Shown here: one piece after another, positions 15,529-25,508 of the stretch | Layout: the number at the start of each line of letters is the position of its first letter | Position numbering within the stretch: position 1 is the first letter of the stretch | Assembly (NCBI RefSeq): GCF_000622405.1 | Contig: NZ_JASF01000005.1 | Coordinates: 2,976,001 to 3,040,000, forward strand | DNA: 64,000 bases | Reading direction: 5' to 3' | Source of the DNA: Sulfitobacter donghicola DSW-25 = KCTC 12864 = JCM 14565 | Lineage (GTDB): Bacteria; Pseudomonadota; Alphaproteobacteria; Rhodobacterales; Rhodobacteraceae | Position numbers and translations under genes: made by a program | Notes under the pieces: generated by a model | Databases searched by the model: none | Told to the model about the DNA's origin: nothing | Seen by the model: only the letters and a program-made list of their open reading frames with translations

Positions 15529-17960
15529 TCTCCCAGATCTTTCGCGGCATGCGCTGTGTAGGTGTTTTTGTTTGCGTATTTATGGTTTGGGCCGGCTTGC
15601 TGTCGGCCCAAGGCATTTCTGACGCAGAGATGGAGCGTTGGCAGGCCTTGACGCAACGTGTCGAGGCGGCGGTTGACGATGAAGATACAACAAGTGAAAC
15701 GCTGGATGCTCTTCGGCTTGAGCTGGTAAGTTATCGCGAACAGTTTGATGAAGCCAAAGATGTTAATGCCACGCGGATCGCCAGTCTGCGCGAACAAATC
15801 GCGCAATTGGGGGATCCTCCAACCGAAGAGGACGCCGCGCCAGAGGCCGAAGAGGTCGCGCAAAAGCGCAGCGAGCTAGAAGAGCAACTGGCAACCCTAT
15901 TGGCGCCTGTTCAGGTGACCGAAAGCGCCTATACCAGCGCGGATGGGCTGATCGAGGAAATCGATGCGGAGCTGCGAGACCGCCAGACCGAAGCCTTGTT
16001 CGAAGTTGTTGGTTCACCTCTTAATCCGGTGCATTGGGCGACGGGCCTTGAGGCGCTCAAAAATGCGTTTTCGGGTCTTTGGGTTCATGTCACCCCTGAT
16101 GAAGCAGAACAACGAGCCAAGACCCTTCAGCGTAAGCTTCCTGTTATTTTGCTGTCGGTCATCATCGGATTGGTATTGCTGTTTAGGGGCCGCCGATGGT
16201 CAAAACGCTTTATCCAACAGGTGCGAAATTCGACCAGCCGTGGGTTGAGCATCTGGCAATTTGTCATCTCGCTGATGCGTATTGTGGTGCCGTTTTTCGG
16301 GCTTTCCCTTTTGACATATGCTGCGCATCAAACGGGATATTTGGGTGATCTTGGTGAACAGCTGATCGTTGTGATCCCGACTTGGGGCGCGGTAATGCTG
16401 GGCTTTCGCTGGGTTTCGGAACAGGCTTTTGCCCGCGAAGAAGAAGTTGCGCTGATCAAACTCCAAAAAAGTGAGCGGGCCGAGGCGCGGTTTCTGATCG
16501 GTGGTATCACACTGTTTTTGGTCATTGGCGGGATTTTGCAGCAGATCATTATTCTGGATGGCGGAGATAATCTGACCAGATCGGTCGTTAGCTTTCCGTT
16601 TAATCTGGTGATTGCTTATGGGTTGTTTCGTATTGGTCGTCTTTTGCGCCAGTACAACAATGACACAGCTGTAGACGAGGAAGGCTCACCGCGGGCCAGC
16701 ACCATCAACCGACTTGTCCGCAGCTTGGGTTTGGCATCGATTGTCGTCGCAATTGCCGCGCCCCTGCTGCAGGCCGCTGGCTATTATAACGCCAGCTCTG
16801 CTTTGCTGTTTCCTACGATTTTGACGCTGATTGTTCTTGGCCTTGTCTTGGCGCTTCAACGCTTTGGCGCGGATGTTTACGGGGCCATTACAGGGCAGGG
16901 CGCCCAAGCGCGCGAAGCCTTGGTGCCGATCCTTATCGGCATGGCTTTGCTTTTGATGGTGCTGCCTGTTCTTGCGCTGGTCTGGGGCGCGCGGGTTTCG
17001 GACCTCACTGAAATCTGGGCGGCCTTCAAGCGGGGGTTTGCCGTTGGCGACTCGCGGATTTCGCCTACGGATTTCATCACCTTTGCCGCTATCTTTACGG
17101 TTGGCTATCTGGCCACGCGCCTCACGCAGGGGGTGCTAAAGACCAATGTCTTGCCAAAAACAGGCATCGACAAAGGCGGGCAGAACGCGGTTGTTTCCGG
17201 CGTTGGCTATGTTGGTATTTTCCTAGCGGCCCTTGCGGCGATCACAGGGGCAGGGATCGATCTCAGCTCGCTTGCGATTGTTGCGGGTGCTTTGTCTGTC
17301 GGGATCGGTTTTGGCCTGCAAAACATCGTTTCAAACTTTGTGTCGGGCATTATTCTATTGATCGAACGGCCCATTTCCGAAGGCGATTGGATCGAGGTGA
17401 GCAATGGGCAGATGGGGTATGTGCGTGACATCTCGGTGCGCTCAACCCGTATCGAGACCTTTGACCGGACCGATGTCATCGTACCCAATGCCGATTTGGT
17501 CAGCGGAACGGTTACGAACTATACGCGCGGTAACACGCTGGGCCGTTTGATTGTTCAGGTTGGCGTGGCCTATGGCAGTGATACCCGCAAGGTTGAAAAA
17601 ATCCTGCAAGAGATCGCGAATGCCCATCCGATGGCCTTGGCCAATCCGGCGCCTAGCGTCCTATTTCTGAATTTCGGCGCCAGCTCGCTTGATTTCGAGA
17701 TACGGATTTTCCTGCGGGATGTGAATTGGATCATGGTGGTGAAAAATGACGTGAACCACGAGATCGCAAAACGCTTTATGGAAGAGGGGATCGAGATTCC
17801 GTTCGCACAGCAGGATGTTTGGTTGCGCAATCCCGAAGCATTGCGCGGCGAGCCGAAAACCAACCAAGAAAACAATACCACCAAAGCCAGCGAGGCCGCG
17901 CTGCAAGATGCCGCAAAAGGCGCTACGCCAGACGACAGCGAAGGGGAAGGGGACAGATGA
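15525..17960 (+). CDS. large MscS-family mechanosensitive channel with DUF3772
   Basis: An 811-residue inner-membrane protein. It has a signal peptide (CVGVFVCVFMVWAGLLSAQG), a periplasmic coiled-coil and DUF3772 region up to about residue 200, many membrane segments, and a C-terminal MscS core. The pore-lining helix carries the Gly/Ala-rich stretch VAGALSVGIGFGLQNIVSNF, then the beta domain SEGDWIEV. It resembles the MscK/YbdG-type large channels that protect against osmotic downshock. The last 45 residues are polar and disordered. It is coupled by 4-bp overlaps to cysK upstream and alaX downstream. Confidence 0.92.
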   Translation: MISQIFRGMRCVGVFVCVFMVWAGLLSAQGISDAEMERWQALTQRVEAAVDDEDTTSETLDALRLELVSYREQFDEAKDVNATRIASLREQIAQLGDPPTEEDAAPEAEEVAQKRSELEEQLATLLAPVQVTESAYTSADGLIEEIDAELRDRQTEALFEVVGSPLNPVHWATGLEALKNAFSGLWVHVTPDEAEQRAKTLQRKLPVILLSVIIGLVLLFRGRRWSKRFIQQVRNSTSRGLSIWQFVISLMRIVVPFFGLSLLTYAAHQTGYLGDLGEQLIVVIPTWGAVMLGFRWVSEQAFAREEEVALIKLQKSERAEARFLIGGITLFLVIGGILQQIIILDGGDNLTRSVVSFPFNLVIAYGLFRIGRLLRQYNNDTAVDEEGSPRASTINRLVRSLGLASIVVAIAAPLLQAAGYYNASSALLFPTILTLIVLGLVLALQRFGADVYGAITGQGAQAREALVPILIGMALLLMVLPVLALVWGARVSDLTEIWAAFKRGFAVGDSRISPTDFITFAAIFTVGYLATRLTQGVLKTNVLPKTGIDKGGQNAVVSGVGYVGIFLAALAAITGAGIDLSSLAIVAGALSVGIGFGLQNIVSNFVSGIILLIERPISEGDWIEVSNGQMGYVRDISVRSTRIETFDRTDVIVPNADLVSGTVTNYTRGNTLGRLIVQVGVAYGSDTRKVEKILQEIANAHPMALANPAPSVLFLNFGASSLDFEIRIFLRDVNWIMVVKNDVNHEIAKRFMEEGIEIPFAQQDVWLRNPEALRGEPKTNQENNTTKASEAALQDAAKGATPDDSEGEGDR

Positions 17961-18676
17961 CCAGAAAGCTATTTCGCGAAGACCCGTACCAGCGCGATGC
18001 ACCGGCCGTGGTTACCGCACATACCGCCGAGGGCGGCATCATATTGGATGCGACTGTCTTCTATCCAACAGGCGGCGGCCAACCCGGCGATAGCGGCTGG
18101 ATCGAATGGGATTCCCACAGGCTATCCATCGCAACGGCGGTGAATGGTGATGCAAACCAGATCGTTTTGGTCCCGTCCGAGCCGATGGCACTGCCGCCCT
18201 TGGGGGCACATGTGGTACAACATCTGGATTGGGATCGACGTCACAAACATATGCGCATTCATACGGCGCTCCATTTGTTGTCGGTTGCCGTCCCTTTTGC
18301 CGTTACTGGCGGCGCGATCTCGGCGACCCATGGGCGGCTTGATTTCAATATGCCAGACGGGCTTGATGACCGGAATGAGCTGGAAGAGGCGCTAAACCAG
18401 TTTGTCGAAAGCGACGCACAGGTGAGTGATGGCTGGATCACAGAAGAAGAGCTGGACGCCGCCCCGTCGCTGGTGAAGACCATGGCCGTAAAGCCCCCTC
18501 GCGGCGCTGGCGATATCCGCCTTGTGCGTATCGGTGGCGAAAACGATTGGATCGACCTGCAACCCTGCGGCGGCACCCATGTTGCGCGCACCGGAGAGAT
18601 CGGCGCGTTGCGCATTGGAAAGATCGAAAAGAAGGGCAGAATGAACCGTCGGATTTACCTTCATTTGGACAGTTGA
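17957..18676 (+). CDS. alanyl-tRNA editing protein (AlaX type)
   Basis: A 239-residue protein homologous to the editing domain of AlaRS. The zinc site is complete: His102 and His106 in RIHTALHLL, and Cys204 and His208 in QPCGGTHVA. AlaX proteins hydrolyse Ser- or Gly-tRNA(Ala) in trans to prevent mistranslation. The start ATG 17957 overlaps the stop of the channel gene (ATGA). The 239-residue size suits the AlaX-M class. A tRNA-Ser gene follows at 18747; this may be chance. Confidence 0.92.
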   Translation: MTRKLFREDPYQRDAPAVVTAHTAEGGIILDATVFYPTGGGQPGDSGWIEWDSHRLSIATAVNGDANQIVLVPSEPMALPPLGAHVVQHLDWDRRHKHMRIHTALHLLSVAVPFAVTGGAISATHGRLDFNMPDGLDDRNELEEALNQFVESDAQVSDGWITEEELDAAPSLVKTMAVKPPRGAGDIRLVRIGGENDWIDLQPCGGTHVARTGEIGALRIGKIEKKGRMNRRIYLHLDS

Positions 18677-18746
18677 ACATTTGGTGCGCAATTCGCCAAT
18701 TTCGTGCTTGCATCCCAAAGCCATCCCTTGCTAAAGACGCCCCAAC

Positions 18747-18836
18747 GGACAGGTGGCCGAGTGGTCGAAGGCGCACGCCTGGAAAGTGTGTAGGCGGGAG
18801 ACCGTCTCCAGGGTTCGAATCCCTGTCTGTCCGCCA
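18747..18836 (+). tRNA. tRNA-Ser (anticodon GGA)
   Basis: A class II tRNA with a long variable arm. The acceptor stem is GGACAGG/TCTGTCC with a G discriminator and an encoded CCA. The anticodon arm is CACGC/GTGTG with loop CTGGAAA, giving GGA at 18781-18783. The T-arm contains GTTCGAATC. It reads UCC and UCU serine codons. Confidence 0.97.
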
Positions 18837-18927
18837 TCATCTTTCAAAGCATTATAGTATTTAATAACCGACGTTTGCGGTGCGGCGAGGTGAATTGGAA
18901 TGGCCAAATGCCTAATGCCGTGTGGGG

Positions 18928-21900
18928 TTATTGGGGTTTGTTCGCTTTGGTCTCCAAAAGCTTGGAGATCGCGCTGAGCAATTCCTGTTTGGGGACCGGC
19001 TTCATTAATCTGATATCTTCTGGCATCAGGCCGTTGCCGTGCACTGTTGCTTCGGTGGCGTATCCAGACATGAAAATTATGGGGATGCCAGGCTGCAACG
19101 GGCGAATTGCTTTGGCCAGTCCGGTCCCTTGTATTTTTCCGGGCATCACGATGTCTGTGACCAAGATGTCGAATGGCGGTTCGGAATGAAAAAGCTCTAG
19201 CGCGGCATCGCCAGACGGAGCTGATACAACGAAATAACCAGCGCCTTTTAGGACTGTTTCCAGAACAGTTCGGATGGCATCGTCATCTTCCGCGAGGAGA
19301 ATCCTGACATCACCAGAAACCCCATGCGCTGCCTCGGCTGGTTTCTTTCCAATGGGTTGGGATTGGGTGTCACAAGAAGGGAAGTACAGTTTGAACGTGG
19401 TCCCGACCCCTAGCTCGGAATAAACTTGAACCGTACCACCTGATTGCTTCACAAAGCCCAGAACCATCGACAATCCCACACCAGATCCCTCACCGGGGCC
19501 TTTGGTTGTAAAGAACGGTTCAAAAAGATGATCTAGGTCTTTTGGGTGAATGCCTGTGCCTGTGTCGCTCACGGCAAGCATGACATAGCGACCAGGGCCA
19601 AGTTCCTCGTTACGTGAATCTACATAGGCTCGGTCAATTCGAACGTTCGCCGTTTCGATGGTTAGGTTCCCATTGCCGTTCATGGCGTCACGGGCGTTGA
19701 CGATCAAATTCAGCAAGGCGCTTTCCAGAGAAGAGCGATCAAGCTGTACGGGCCAAACCCCAGCCAACAAAGAGGTTTCTACGTTGATGGACTCGGGCAG
19801 GGCCCGTCTCATCCAGTTTTGCGCCTCAAGAACGACCGAGTTCGGATCAAGAACCTCAACCTCTAGCCTTGATTGACGGGAAAAGGCCAACAAGCTTTTG
19901 GTTAGGTCAGCACCGCGTCGTGTCGCGGCCAGACCGGCATCCGCCATGCCTTCTTGTATCTCGGTTAGCCCAGCCTCTTTTATGAGTTCCAAGTTCCCCA
20001 TGATAATCGCCAAAAGGTTGTTAAAGTCATGGGCAACGCCACCGGTCAGTTGGCCGACTGCGCTCATCCTGCCGGATCTTTCGGTTTCTTTACGTTGTCG
20101 CTCATACTCGGAAACGTCATCCAAAATGACCACGGTGCCGATTTCACTAGAGGCATCCAAAGGAAGTGACGAGCTGGAGAGGCGAACGTATTTGGCTTTC
20201 TTTACGTTCGGCTGATGCAATTGAAACAGTTCGCCATCCATATTCCCGTTAAACATCGCCCGAGAAAACGGAGCCTTTCTGCCCTCAAGCGGTGTTGTCT
20301 CTTCTGTTTCGGAAAAATAGTGATTGCTCATCTCCAAAGGGGAGGTATTGGGTTCCTCAATGCCCAGCAGATCGCGGGCACGCGGGTTTGTCATTGCGAC
20401 GTTGCCATCGCGGGACAAAGCCACAACACCATTTCTAGACGCATCCATAACAGCCTGTAGGCGGCCGCTTAGATCATTTGCTTTTTTGCCGGATTCTTCT
20501 GCTAATATGAGGGCGCTTTTTTCTCGCCGCCTTGCGCGTTCGCTTGCGAAAAAGGCCAGTAGCAGGCTCAGCACTAACACCATAAGGATGATGATCCCTA
20601 CGGATAGCGCCTGTTGCCTTCTCTCGGTCCAGAATTTTGGCGTGCCATAATATTCTTCGCGAAGCTCGGTAAACTCTTCGGAAAGAAGGTAGAGCGGCAG
20701 TTCGGCATTGATCCTTTCGCGCACTTGACCAAGGCCGAAACGAAGCGAAATAGCGCGGCTGGAAATGATGAATGGGGTCTCTATCTCATGAATATTTGCC
20801 AACACCCCTCTGTCTTTTGCCAAGGTTGGCAAATGTGACTTAAGCATCAGGGCAGCATCGATTTTCCCAGCCATCAAAGCACTAAGAAGTTGATCAGGGC
20901 TATCATATGGTAGGACGCTAAATGCGGGATCACGTAGAGCCTTCATATAGGCAAACCCACCGCGTAGCGCCCCAACAGGGTGGCCGGATAAATCCGAAGA
21001 GGTGGCGAATTTGCCGATATCTGCGCGCCGGATCGTCGCTGAGATGCTCAGACTTCCGGCCGGCAGGGTCTGATCCATGATTTGGCGGCGTTTTTCTGAA
21101 ATACCCAAGGTCGGGATGATATCGACACCGGCAGCCGTTGGCCCTTGCAACATTAAGGTGGATGAAACCTCTTTAATCTCGAACTTTAAACCGGCCCGAT
21201 TTGCAATATCCTTAAAAAATTCAATGGCATATCCGCTGGGGTTGCCATTTTTATCAAGCATATAGGTCGGGGCAAAACCCGCCGCGCCCCGATCAGAGGC
21301 TGCGATGTCGGGAAAAGCGACGGTGAGCGTTTCCGGCTCTGGTTCGTACACATCGATCCAGTGTTTCTTTCGCAGCGCCGCTAGGGTCCCGTCGTTCTCC
21401 AACCGATTTATAATAGCGTTGATCGGGGCAAGAAGATCTGCCTTGCTTTTGTTGAGAACGACAACACGGTCGCGCACGTTAAAGGGGGCACCAACGGGCA
21501 CGATCAAATGGTCTAAATGGGACCGATGTGACCAGTAAACGACCGTTTCTTCTGGATAGACGATCGCTTCAAAATCACCAGACATCAGACCCATTAACGC
21601 ATCGGCCGTGTTCGGCGGGGTCACCTCGTGATTACGCTCCCAAAGCTGTTCTACCTCGGGGGCCCAGCCTCTGGTAACGGATGCGATTACCTTACCAGAA
21701 ACAGTGTTCCGATCGAAATCATTCGCACGAGACGCATGTGTATAAATGCGACTTTGGGCTTGGCCAACGGGGAGGGAAAACAGGTTTTCCGCCTCGAACA
21801 AAGTGAGGGCCGTTCCACCTGCAACAAGGTCGGTTTCGCCTTTATTTTGAGCAAAGATGATCTCTTGCGCGGTTCTGTAGTCTTTAATAACCAGATCGTG

Positions 21901-22125
21901 ATCTAATTCATCGGCGATTAGGCGGGCTAAATCGATGAAATATCCTGTTTTTTCACCGTCCTCTCCCCGATACCAAAGTGGCGGGGATAAAATCCACCCA
22001 ACGGTTAATGTAGGCCGCTCGGATTGGGCGGCGGTAGGGGAAGCGGCGGCCAAAAATAGACCGAAAAATAGCAGCGTCAAAACTAAAGCAAACCAACGAA
22101 TGTGGTTATATATTTTTCGGGGCAG
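18928..22125 (-). CDS. BvgS/EvgS-like hybrid sensor kinase with two periplasmic binding domains
   Basis: A very large inner-membrane kinase (1050 residues from TTG 22080, about 1065 from CTG 22125). In order it has a signal peptide, two solute-binding (SBP_bac_3) domains (about 20-250 and 255-490), a membrane helix ([18 protein letters not shown]), a PAS domain, a HisKA region with His in [11 protein letters not shown], an ATPase domain ([23 protein letters not shown]) and a receiver domain ([11 protein letters not shown]). There is no Hpt domain. I extend the start to CTG 22125 because only then does the signal peptide have basic residues, and a TTGGAG site precedes it by 7 bases. The ligand is unknown. 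Confidence 0.88.
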   Translation of the reverse strand: MPRKIYNHIRWFALVLTLLFFGLFLAAASPTAAQSERPTLTVGWILSPPLWYRGEDGEKTGYFIDLARLIADELDHDLVIKDYRTAQEIIFAQNKGETDLVAGGTALTLFEAENLFSLPVGQAQSRIYTHASRANDFDRNTVSGKVIASVTRGWAPEVEQLWERNHEVTPPNTADALMGLMSGDFEAIVYPEETVVYWSHRSHLDHLIVPVGAPFNVRDRVVVLNKSKADLLAPINAIINRLENDGTLAALRKKHWIDVYEPEPETLTVAFPDIAASDRGAAGFAPTYMLDKNGNPSGYAIEFFKDIANRAGLKFEIKEVSSTLMLQGPTAAGVDIIPTLGISEKRRQIMDQTLPAGSLSISATIRRADIGKFATSSDLSGHPVGALRGGFAYMKALRDPAFSVLPYDSPDQLLSALMAGKIDAALMLKSHLPTLAKDRGVLANIHEIETPFIISSRAISLRFGLGQVRERINAELPLYLLSEEFTELREEYYGTPKFWTERRQQALSVGIIILMVLVLSLLLAFFASERARRREKSALILAEESGKKANDLSGRLQAVMDASRNGVVALSRDGNVAMTNPRARDLLGIEEPNTSPLEMSNHYFSETEETTPLEGRKAPFSRAMFNGNMDGELFQLHQPNVKKAKYVRLSSSSLPLDASSEIGTVVILDDVSEYERQRKETERSGRMSAVGQLTGGVAHDFNNLLAIIMGNLELIKEAGLTEIQEGMADAGLAATRRGADLTKSLLAFSRQSRLEVEVLDPNSVVLEAQNWMRRALPESINVETSLLAGVWPVQLDRSSLESALLNLIVNARDAMNGNGNLTIETANVRIDRAYVDSRNEELGPGRYVMLAVSDTGTGIHPKDLDHLFEPFFTTKGPGEGSGVGLSMVLGFVKQSGGTVQVYSELGVGTTFKLYFPSCDTQSQPIGKKPAEAAHGVSGDVRILLAEDDDAIRTVLETVLKGAGYFVVSAPSGDAALELFHSEPPFDILVTDIVMPGKIQGTGLAKAIRPLQPGIPIIFMSGYATEATVHGNGLMPEDIRLMKPVPKQELLSAISKLLETKANKPQ

Positions 22126-22318
22126 GGTAAAACTCCAACTTATTCAAATCACAACTTATACCGAAATTGTGATGACGTATATGCTTAAGGTTGTATTGGG
22201 GCGTTTTGCGCAACACAAGCCAAGCCCCGTTTTGGTGTTTGGCTTTCGCTTTCTCGTTTTCAAACTAGTCTTGCTCCTATAGGTCCTTTGGAAAACCGAC
22301 TGTCAGAATGGAAACCGC

Positions 22319-23359
22319 ATGTTCTTGAAAAACGCTTGGTATGTCGCTGCCTGGAGCAGTGAAATCGTAAATGATTTACAGCAGGTTAAGGTGCTGGGCG
22401 AAAAGATTTGCATGTTTCGCCGTTCCGACGGGGAAGTTATCGCAATGGAGGATGCCTGCCCGCATCGCAAGCTGCCGCTGTCCAAGGGGCGGATCAAGGA
22501 TGACAATGTTGAATGTGGTTATCACGGGCTGACCTTTGATTGCGCGGGGCAATGTGTCTGGGCGCCGGGAGGGGGGCGGATACCTTCGGCTGCGCGCGTG
22601 CGCCCCTATCCCGTTCATGAAAAATATGGGCTTGTTTGGATCTGGATGGGGAATGCTGCCATCGCCGATGTCGAAGACATCATTGATATTCCGAATTTTG
22701 ATGACCCTTCTTGGGGGATTAACCGTGGCGCTGCGATGGAGTTAAAATGTAACTACCTTCTTATGTGCGATAACCTGCTTGATCCAACGCATGTAGCATG
22801 GGTGCACCAAAGCTCGTTTGGCTCGGTTCAGACAAAAGATGCACCGTTGCGGGTGACAAAAACTGACGAAGGCATCATCGTTCACCGCTGGATGATGGAT
22901 CACGAGCCCGCTCCGTTTTACAAAAAGGTCGTCGCATTCGAGGGGAATTGCGACCGCCTTCAGCATTATGAGGTCCGCTATCCCAGCCATGCCTTGATCC
23001 GCGCGGTGTTTACGCCTGCGGGCACTGGTGGGCCAGAGGGGCCGCTGCATGATGATACATTCATCATGGATAGCTATAATTTCATGACTCCCACCACCGA
23101 AAGTGAAACGCGTTATTATTGGTTCCAGCTTAGAAATATCCGTCCCGATGACGAAGAGCTGTCAAAGATGATGAGCGAAGATGTGCGTCAGGCCTTTGAA
23201 GAGGATCGCGCGGTTCTGGATGCGGTGCAAATCGGCATGACAGAGAAAACCTCGCCCCATATTGATTTGGGAATTGATGCAGGGCAGCTGCGGTTTCGCC
23301 GCCAGCTAGAGGCGATGATCGCCGAAGAGGCCTTGGTTGATGAAAAGATGGGGAACTAA
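22319..23359 (+). CDS. Rieske-type aromatic ring oxygenase alpha subunit, VanA-like
   Basis: A 346-residue oxygenase. The Rieske [2Fe-2S] ligands are Cys47 and His49 (ACPHR) and Cys66 and His69 (CGYHG). The mononuclear iron site is visible as DPTHVAWVH with His158 and His163. Architecture and length match the vanillate O-demethylase (VanA) and related single-component terminal oxygenases. These demethylate or hydroxylate aromatic or betaine-like substrates with a separate reductase, which is not encoded nearby. Substrate therefore remains open. A two-way terminator separates it from the convergent one-carbon genes. Confidence 0.87.
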   Translation: MFLKNAWYVAAWSSEIVNDLQQVKVLGEKICMFRRSDGEVIAMEDACPHRKLPLSKGRIKDDNVECGYHGLTFDCAGQCVWAPGGGRIPSAARVRPYPVHEKYGLVWIWMGNAAIADVEDIIDIPNFDDPSWGINRGAAMELKCNYLLMCDNLLDPTHVAWVHQSSFGSVQTKDAPLRVTKTDEGIIVHRWMMDHEPAPFYKKVVAFEGNCDRLQHYEVRYPSHALIRAVFTPAGTGGPEGPLHDDTFIMDSYNFMTPTTESETRYYWFQLRNIRPDDEELSKMMSEDVRQAFEEDRAVLDAVQIGMTEKTSPHIDLGIDAGQLRFRRQLEAMIAEEALVDEKMGN

Positions 23360-23403
23360 ACGCGGTTCGCTGAAAAACTGTTCAAAATAGACGTGCTAAA
23401 ACA

Positions 23404-23433
23404 AAAAAGGCCGCGAGAGTTCGCGGCCTTTTT
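23404..23433. terminator. bidirectional Rho-independent terminator
   Basis: AAAAAGGCCGCGA and TCGCGGCCTTTTT form a perfect 13-bp stem with a GAGT loop. The A-run and T-run let it work on both strands, between the convergent Rieske oxygenase and methyltransferase genes. Confidence 0.95.
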
Positions 23434-23454
23434 CGTGTTTTTGATGGGCAGGGT

Positions 23455-24534
23455 TTAACCCCGACGACGGCCACCAGTACGGCCTGCGCGGCCACGGCCT
23501 TCTTGGCCCGCTTTTGGTGCAACCTTGTTGAATTTGATCCAGTCACCACCATGTGGGTCACGATCAAACAGGAAGTTGGCAGCGCGGATGGCTTCCATCT
23601 CTTTGCCTGCGCGGGGCAGGGTTGAGCCCATGCCAAAGAGCTGAACAAAGGCTTCGTCGTCCATCCCTTCGGGCAGAACAACGCCAAGCGCGGCCAGCTC
23701 GGCCTTTTTCTCGGCGATCTTTTTGGCGTTCACGGGCAGCGCGACAGGGTTCATAATCGCCGAGGTCATGCCAGCACCCATTGCCATAGGCAGGAAGGCA
23801 TTGTTGATGCCGTGGCGATTTGGCAGGCCAAAGCTGATGTTGGACGCGCCACAGGTTGTGTTCACGCCCAGCTCGTCGCGCAGGCGACGCACCAAGGTGA
23901 AAACCTGATGGCCAGCGGTTGCCATAGCACCGATTGGCATCACCAGCGGGTCAACCACGATGTCATGGGCGGGAATGCCGAAATCGGCCGCGCGCTCTAC
24001 GATCTTTTTAGCAACATCAAACCGCACGTCAGGGTCTTCGGAAATACCTGTGTCGTCGTTGGAAATCGCGACAACAGGCACGTTGTATTTCTTGACCAGC
24101 GGCAGCACCAGCTCGAGGCGCTCTTCTTCGCCTGTGACCGAGTTCAGCAGCGGGCGGCCTTCGCAGGCTTCCAAACCGTTTTCCAGCGCACCAGGAACCG
24201 AGCTGTCGATGCAGATCGGGCAATCGGTAACCGCCTGAACGCGTTTGATCATCTCGGGCATCAGCATCGGTTCAACAAAGTTGTTATCCGCATAGCGTGG
24301 GTCTTCGGCCATTTTGTTCGAGAAAACAGCGCCCGAGTTCACATCAAGGATGGTCGCCCCTGCAGCAACCTGCGCAACAGCATCCGCCTCAACGCGGGAG
24401 AAGTCTCCGCGCTCCAGCTCTTCGGCCAGAATTTTGCGGCCCGTTGGGTTGATCCGCTCGCCAATCACGCTAAAGGGCTGATCAAAGCCGATGATGGCGG
24501 TTTTTGTTTTGGATTCGACGATGGTTCTTGTCAT
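23455..24534 (-). CDS. pterin-binding methyltransferase (methyltetrahydrofolate:corrinoid type)
   Basis: A 359-residue protein with a pterin-binding TIM barrel. The N-terminus SVIGERINPTGRKILAEEL and the segments TILDVNSG, CIDSSV and CGASNISFGLPNRH are typical of methyltetrahydrofolate-binding domains such as MetH module 2, AcsE and related proteins. It would move a methyl group between tetrahydrofolate and a corrinoid protein. The last 25 residues are a Gly/Arg-rich tail (GRGRAGRTGGRRRG), odd for this family. It is the third gene of a one-carbon triad. No corrinoid protein gene is next to it. Confidence 0.85.
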   Translation of the reverse strand: MTRTIVESKTKTAIIGFDQPFSVIGERINPTGRKILAEELERGDFSRVEADAVAQVAAGATILDVNSGAVFSNKMAEDPRYADNNFVEPMLMPEMIKRVQAVTDCPICIDSSVPGALENGLEACEGRPLLNSVTGEEERLELVLPLVKKYNVPVVAISNDDTGISEDPDVRFDVAKKIVERAADFGIPAHDIVVDPLVMPIGAMATAGHQVFTLVRRLRDELGVNTTCGASNISFGLPNRHGINNAFLPMAMGAGMTSAIMNPVALPVNAKKIAEKKAELAALGVVLPEGMDDEAFVQLFGMGSTLPRAGKEMEAIRAANFLFDRDPHGGDWIKFNKVAPKAGQEGRGRAGRTGGRRRG

Positions 24535-24548
24535 TTTTGGTCAGTCCT

Positions 24549-25472
24549 TCAGGAGGCGTTGGCTGGAATAGCGGATTTTCCGCCGTTGTTTTGTGCCCAT
24601 GTGGCATTGGTTTTGATCCCACCCAGCGGGAAGAAGTGCAGGTGCGAGATGTTAAAGTCTGGGTTGGCGGCCTTATGTGCGGCCAGCTCGGCAACGACAT
24701 CCGTTGGCTCATAGGGGAGCAACAGTTTGGTCACATCCATCGCGCGCTTTTGGAGAACCTTCAGCGAAGGGCCGACACCACAAGCGATGGCGAATTTGAT
24801 CAGCGTCTGCAATTTGGCAGGGCCTGCGATCCCGATGTGAACGGGAAGGGTGATGCCAGCCTCAACAAGGCTGTCGGCCCATTCTATGATCGGCTTGGCC
24901 TCAAAGGCGAATTGCGTGGCGATGGCCATTTTGGCGTCTGTGCGGGTTTGGAAATCGTTTTTCCAACGCAGCGCGGCATCCACATTTGCAGTCCCTGTCG
25001 CGTCGATGTCGCGGTTGCCTTCGGGGTGTCCTGCAACGTGCAGGTTGGTAAAGCCCGCCTGATCAAACAGGCCCGTTTCCATCAGTTGCATGCTGTCTTG
25101 GAAATCGCCATGCGGGGTTGCCACACCACCCGCAAGCAAGAGCGCCTGTTTCACATCCGCTTCACCCTGATAGCGCGCAATCCAGTCGCCCAAGGTTGCG
25201 CTGTCTTTGATGATACGCGCAGGAAAATGCGGCATCACCTGAAAGCCGTCAGCGGCCAGACGTTTTGCCGTTGCGACCATGTCTTCGATTGGCGTGCCTT
25301 CGATGTGGGCGATATAGACGCGGGTACCTTGCGGCAAAAGCGCGCGGAAATCGTCAACTTTTTCAGCGGTGCGTGGCATGACCTCAATCGAGAAATCCTG
25401 AAGGAAGCTCTCGATCTGTGGGTTCACCTCTGTTGGGGTGTCTTCTTTTTTGCGGAAATTCAACAAGGACAT
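24549..25472 (-). CDS. methylenetetrahydrofolate reductase-like protein
   Basis: A 307-residue TIM-barrel protein resembling MetF. It shows SIEVMPRTAEKVDD at the start of the barrel, then ALLLAGGVATPHGDFQDSM and HVAGHPEGNRD, corresponding to the folate/FAD-binding segments of MetF. It would interconvert 5,10-methylene- and 5-methyl-tetrahydrofolate. A full AAAGGAGG site precedes the ATG by 6 bases. It lies between a PF13769-type gene and the pterin-binding methyltransferase, and I infer that the two enzymes work in series. It is divergent from classic MetF and lacks an obvious eukaryote-type regulatory domain. Confidence 0.82.
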   Translation of the reverse strand: MSLLNFRKKEDTPTEVNPQIESFLQDFSIEVMPRTAEKVDDFRALLPQGTRVYIAHIEGTPIEDMVATAKRLAADGFQVMPHFPARIIKDSATLGDWIARYQGEADVKQALLLAGGVATPHGDFQDSMQLMETGLFDQAGFTNLHVAGHPEGNRDIDATGTANVDAALRWKNDFQTRTDAKMAIATQFAFEAKPIIEWADSLVEAGITLPVHIGIAGPAKLQTLIKFAIACGVGPSLKVLQKRAMDVTKLLLPYEPTDVVAELAAHKAANPDFNISHLHFFPLGGIKTNATWAQNNGGKSAIPANAS

Positions 25473-25508
25473 TTAGCGCCTCCTTTGTGGGTGTTTGAGG
25501 TAGGGGGC

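Noticed and set aside
18837..18927. tRNA-Ser(GGA) as a second integration site
   Set aside because: No direct repeat of its 3' end and no integrase or mobile gene near it; the kinase gene follows normally.
23812..24714. 300-codon plus-strand frame
   Set aside because: It is antisense to the methyltransferase and reductase genes, both of which have clear family motifs and ribosome sites.
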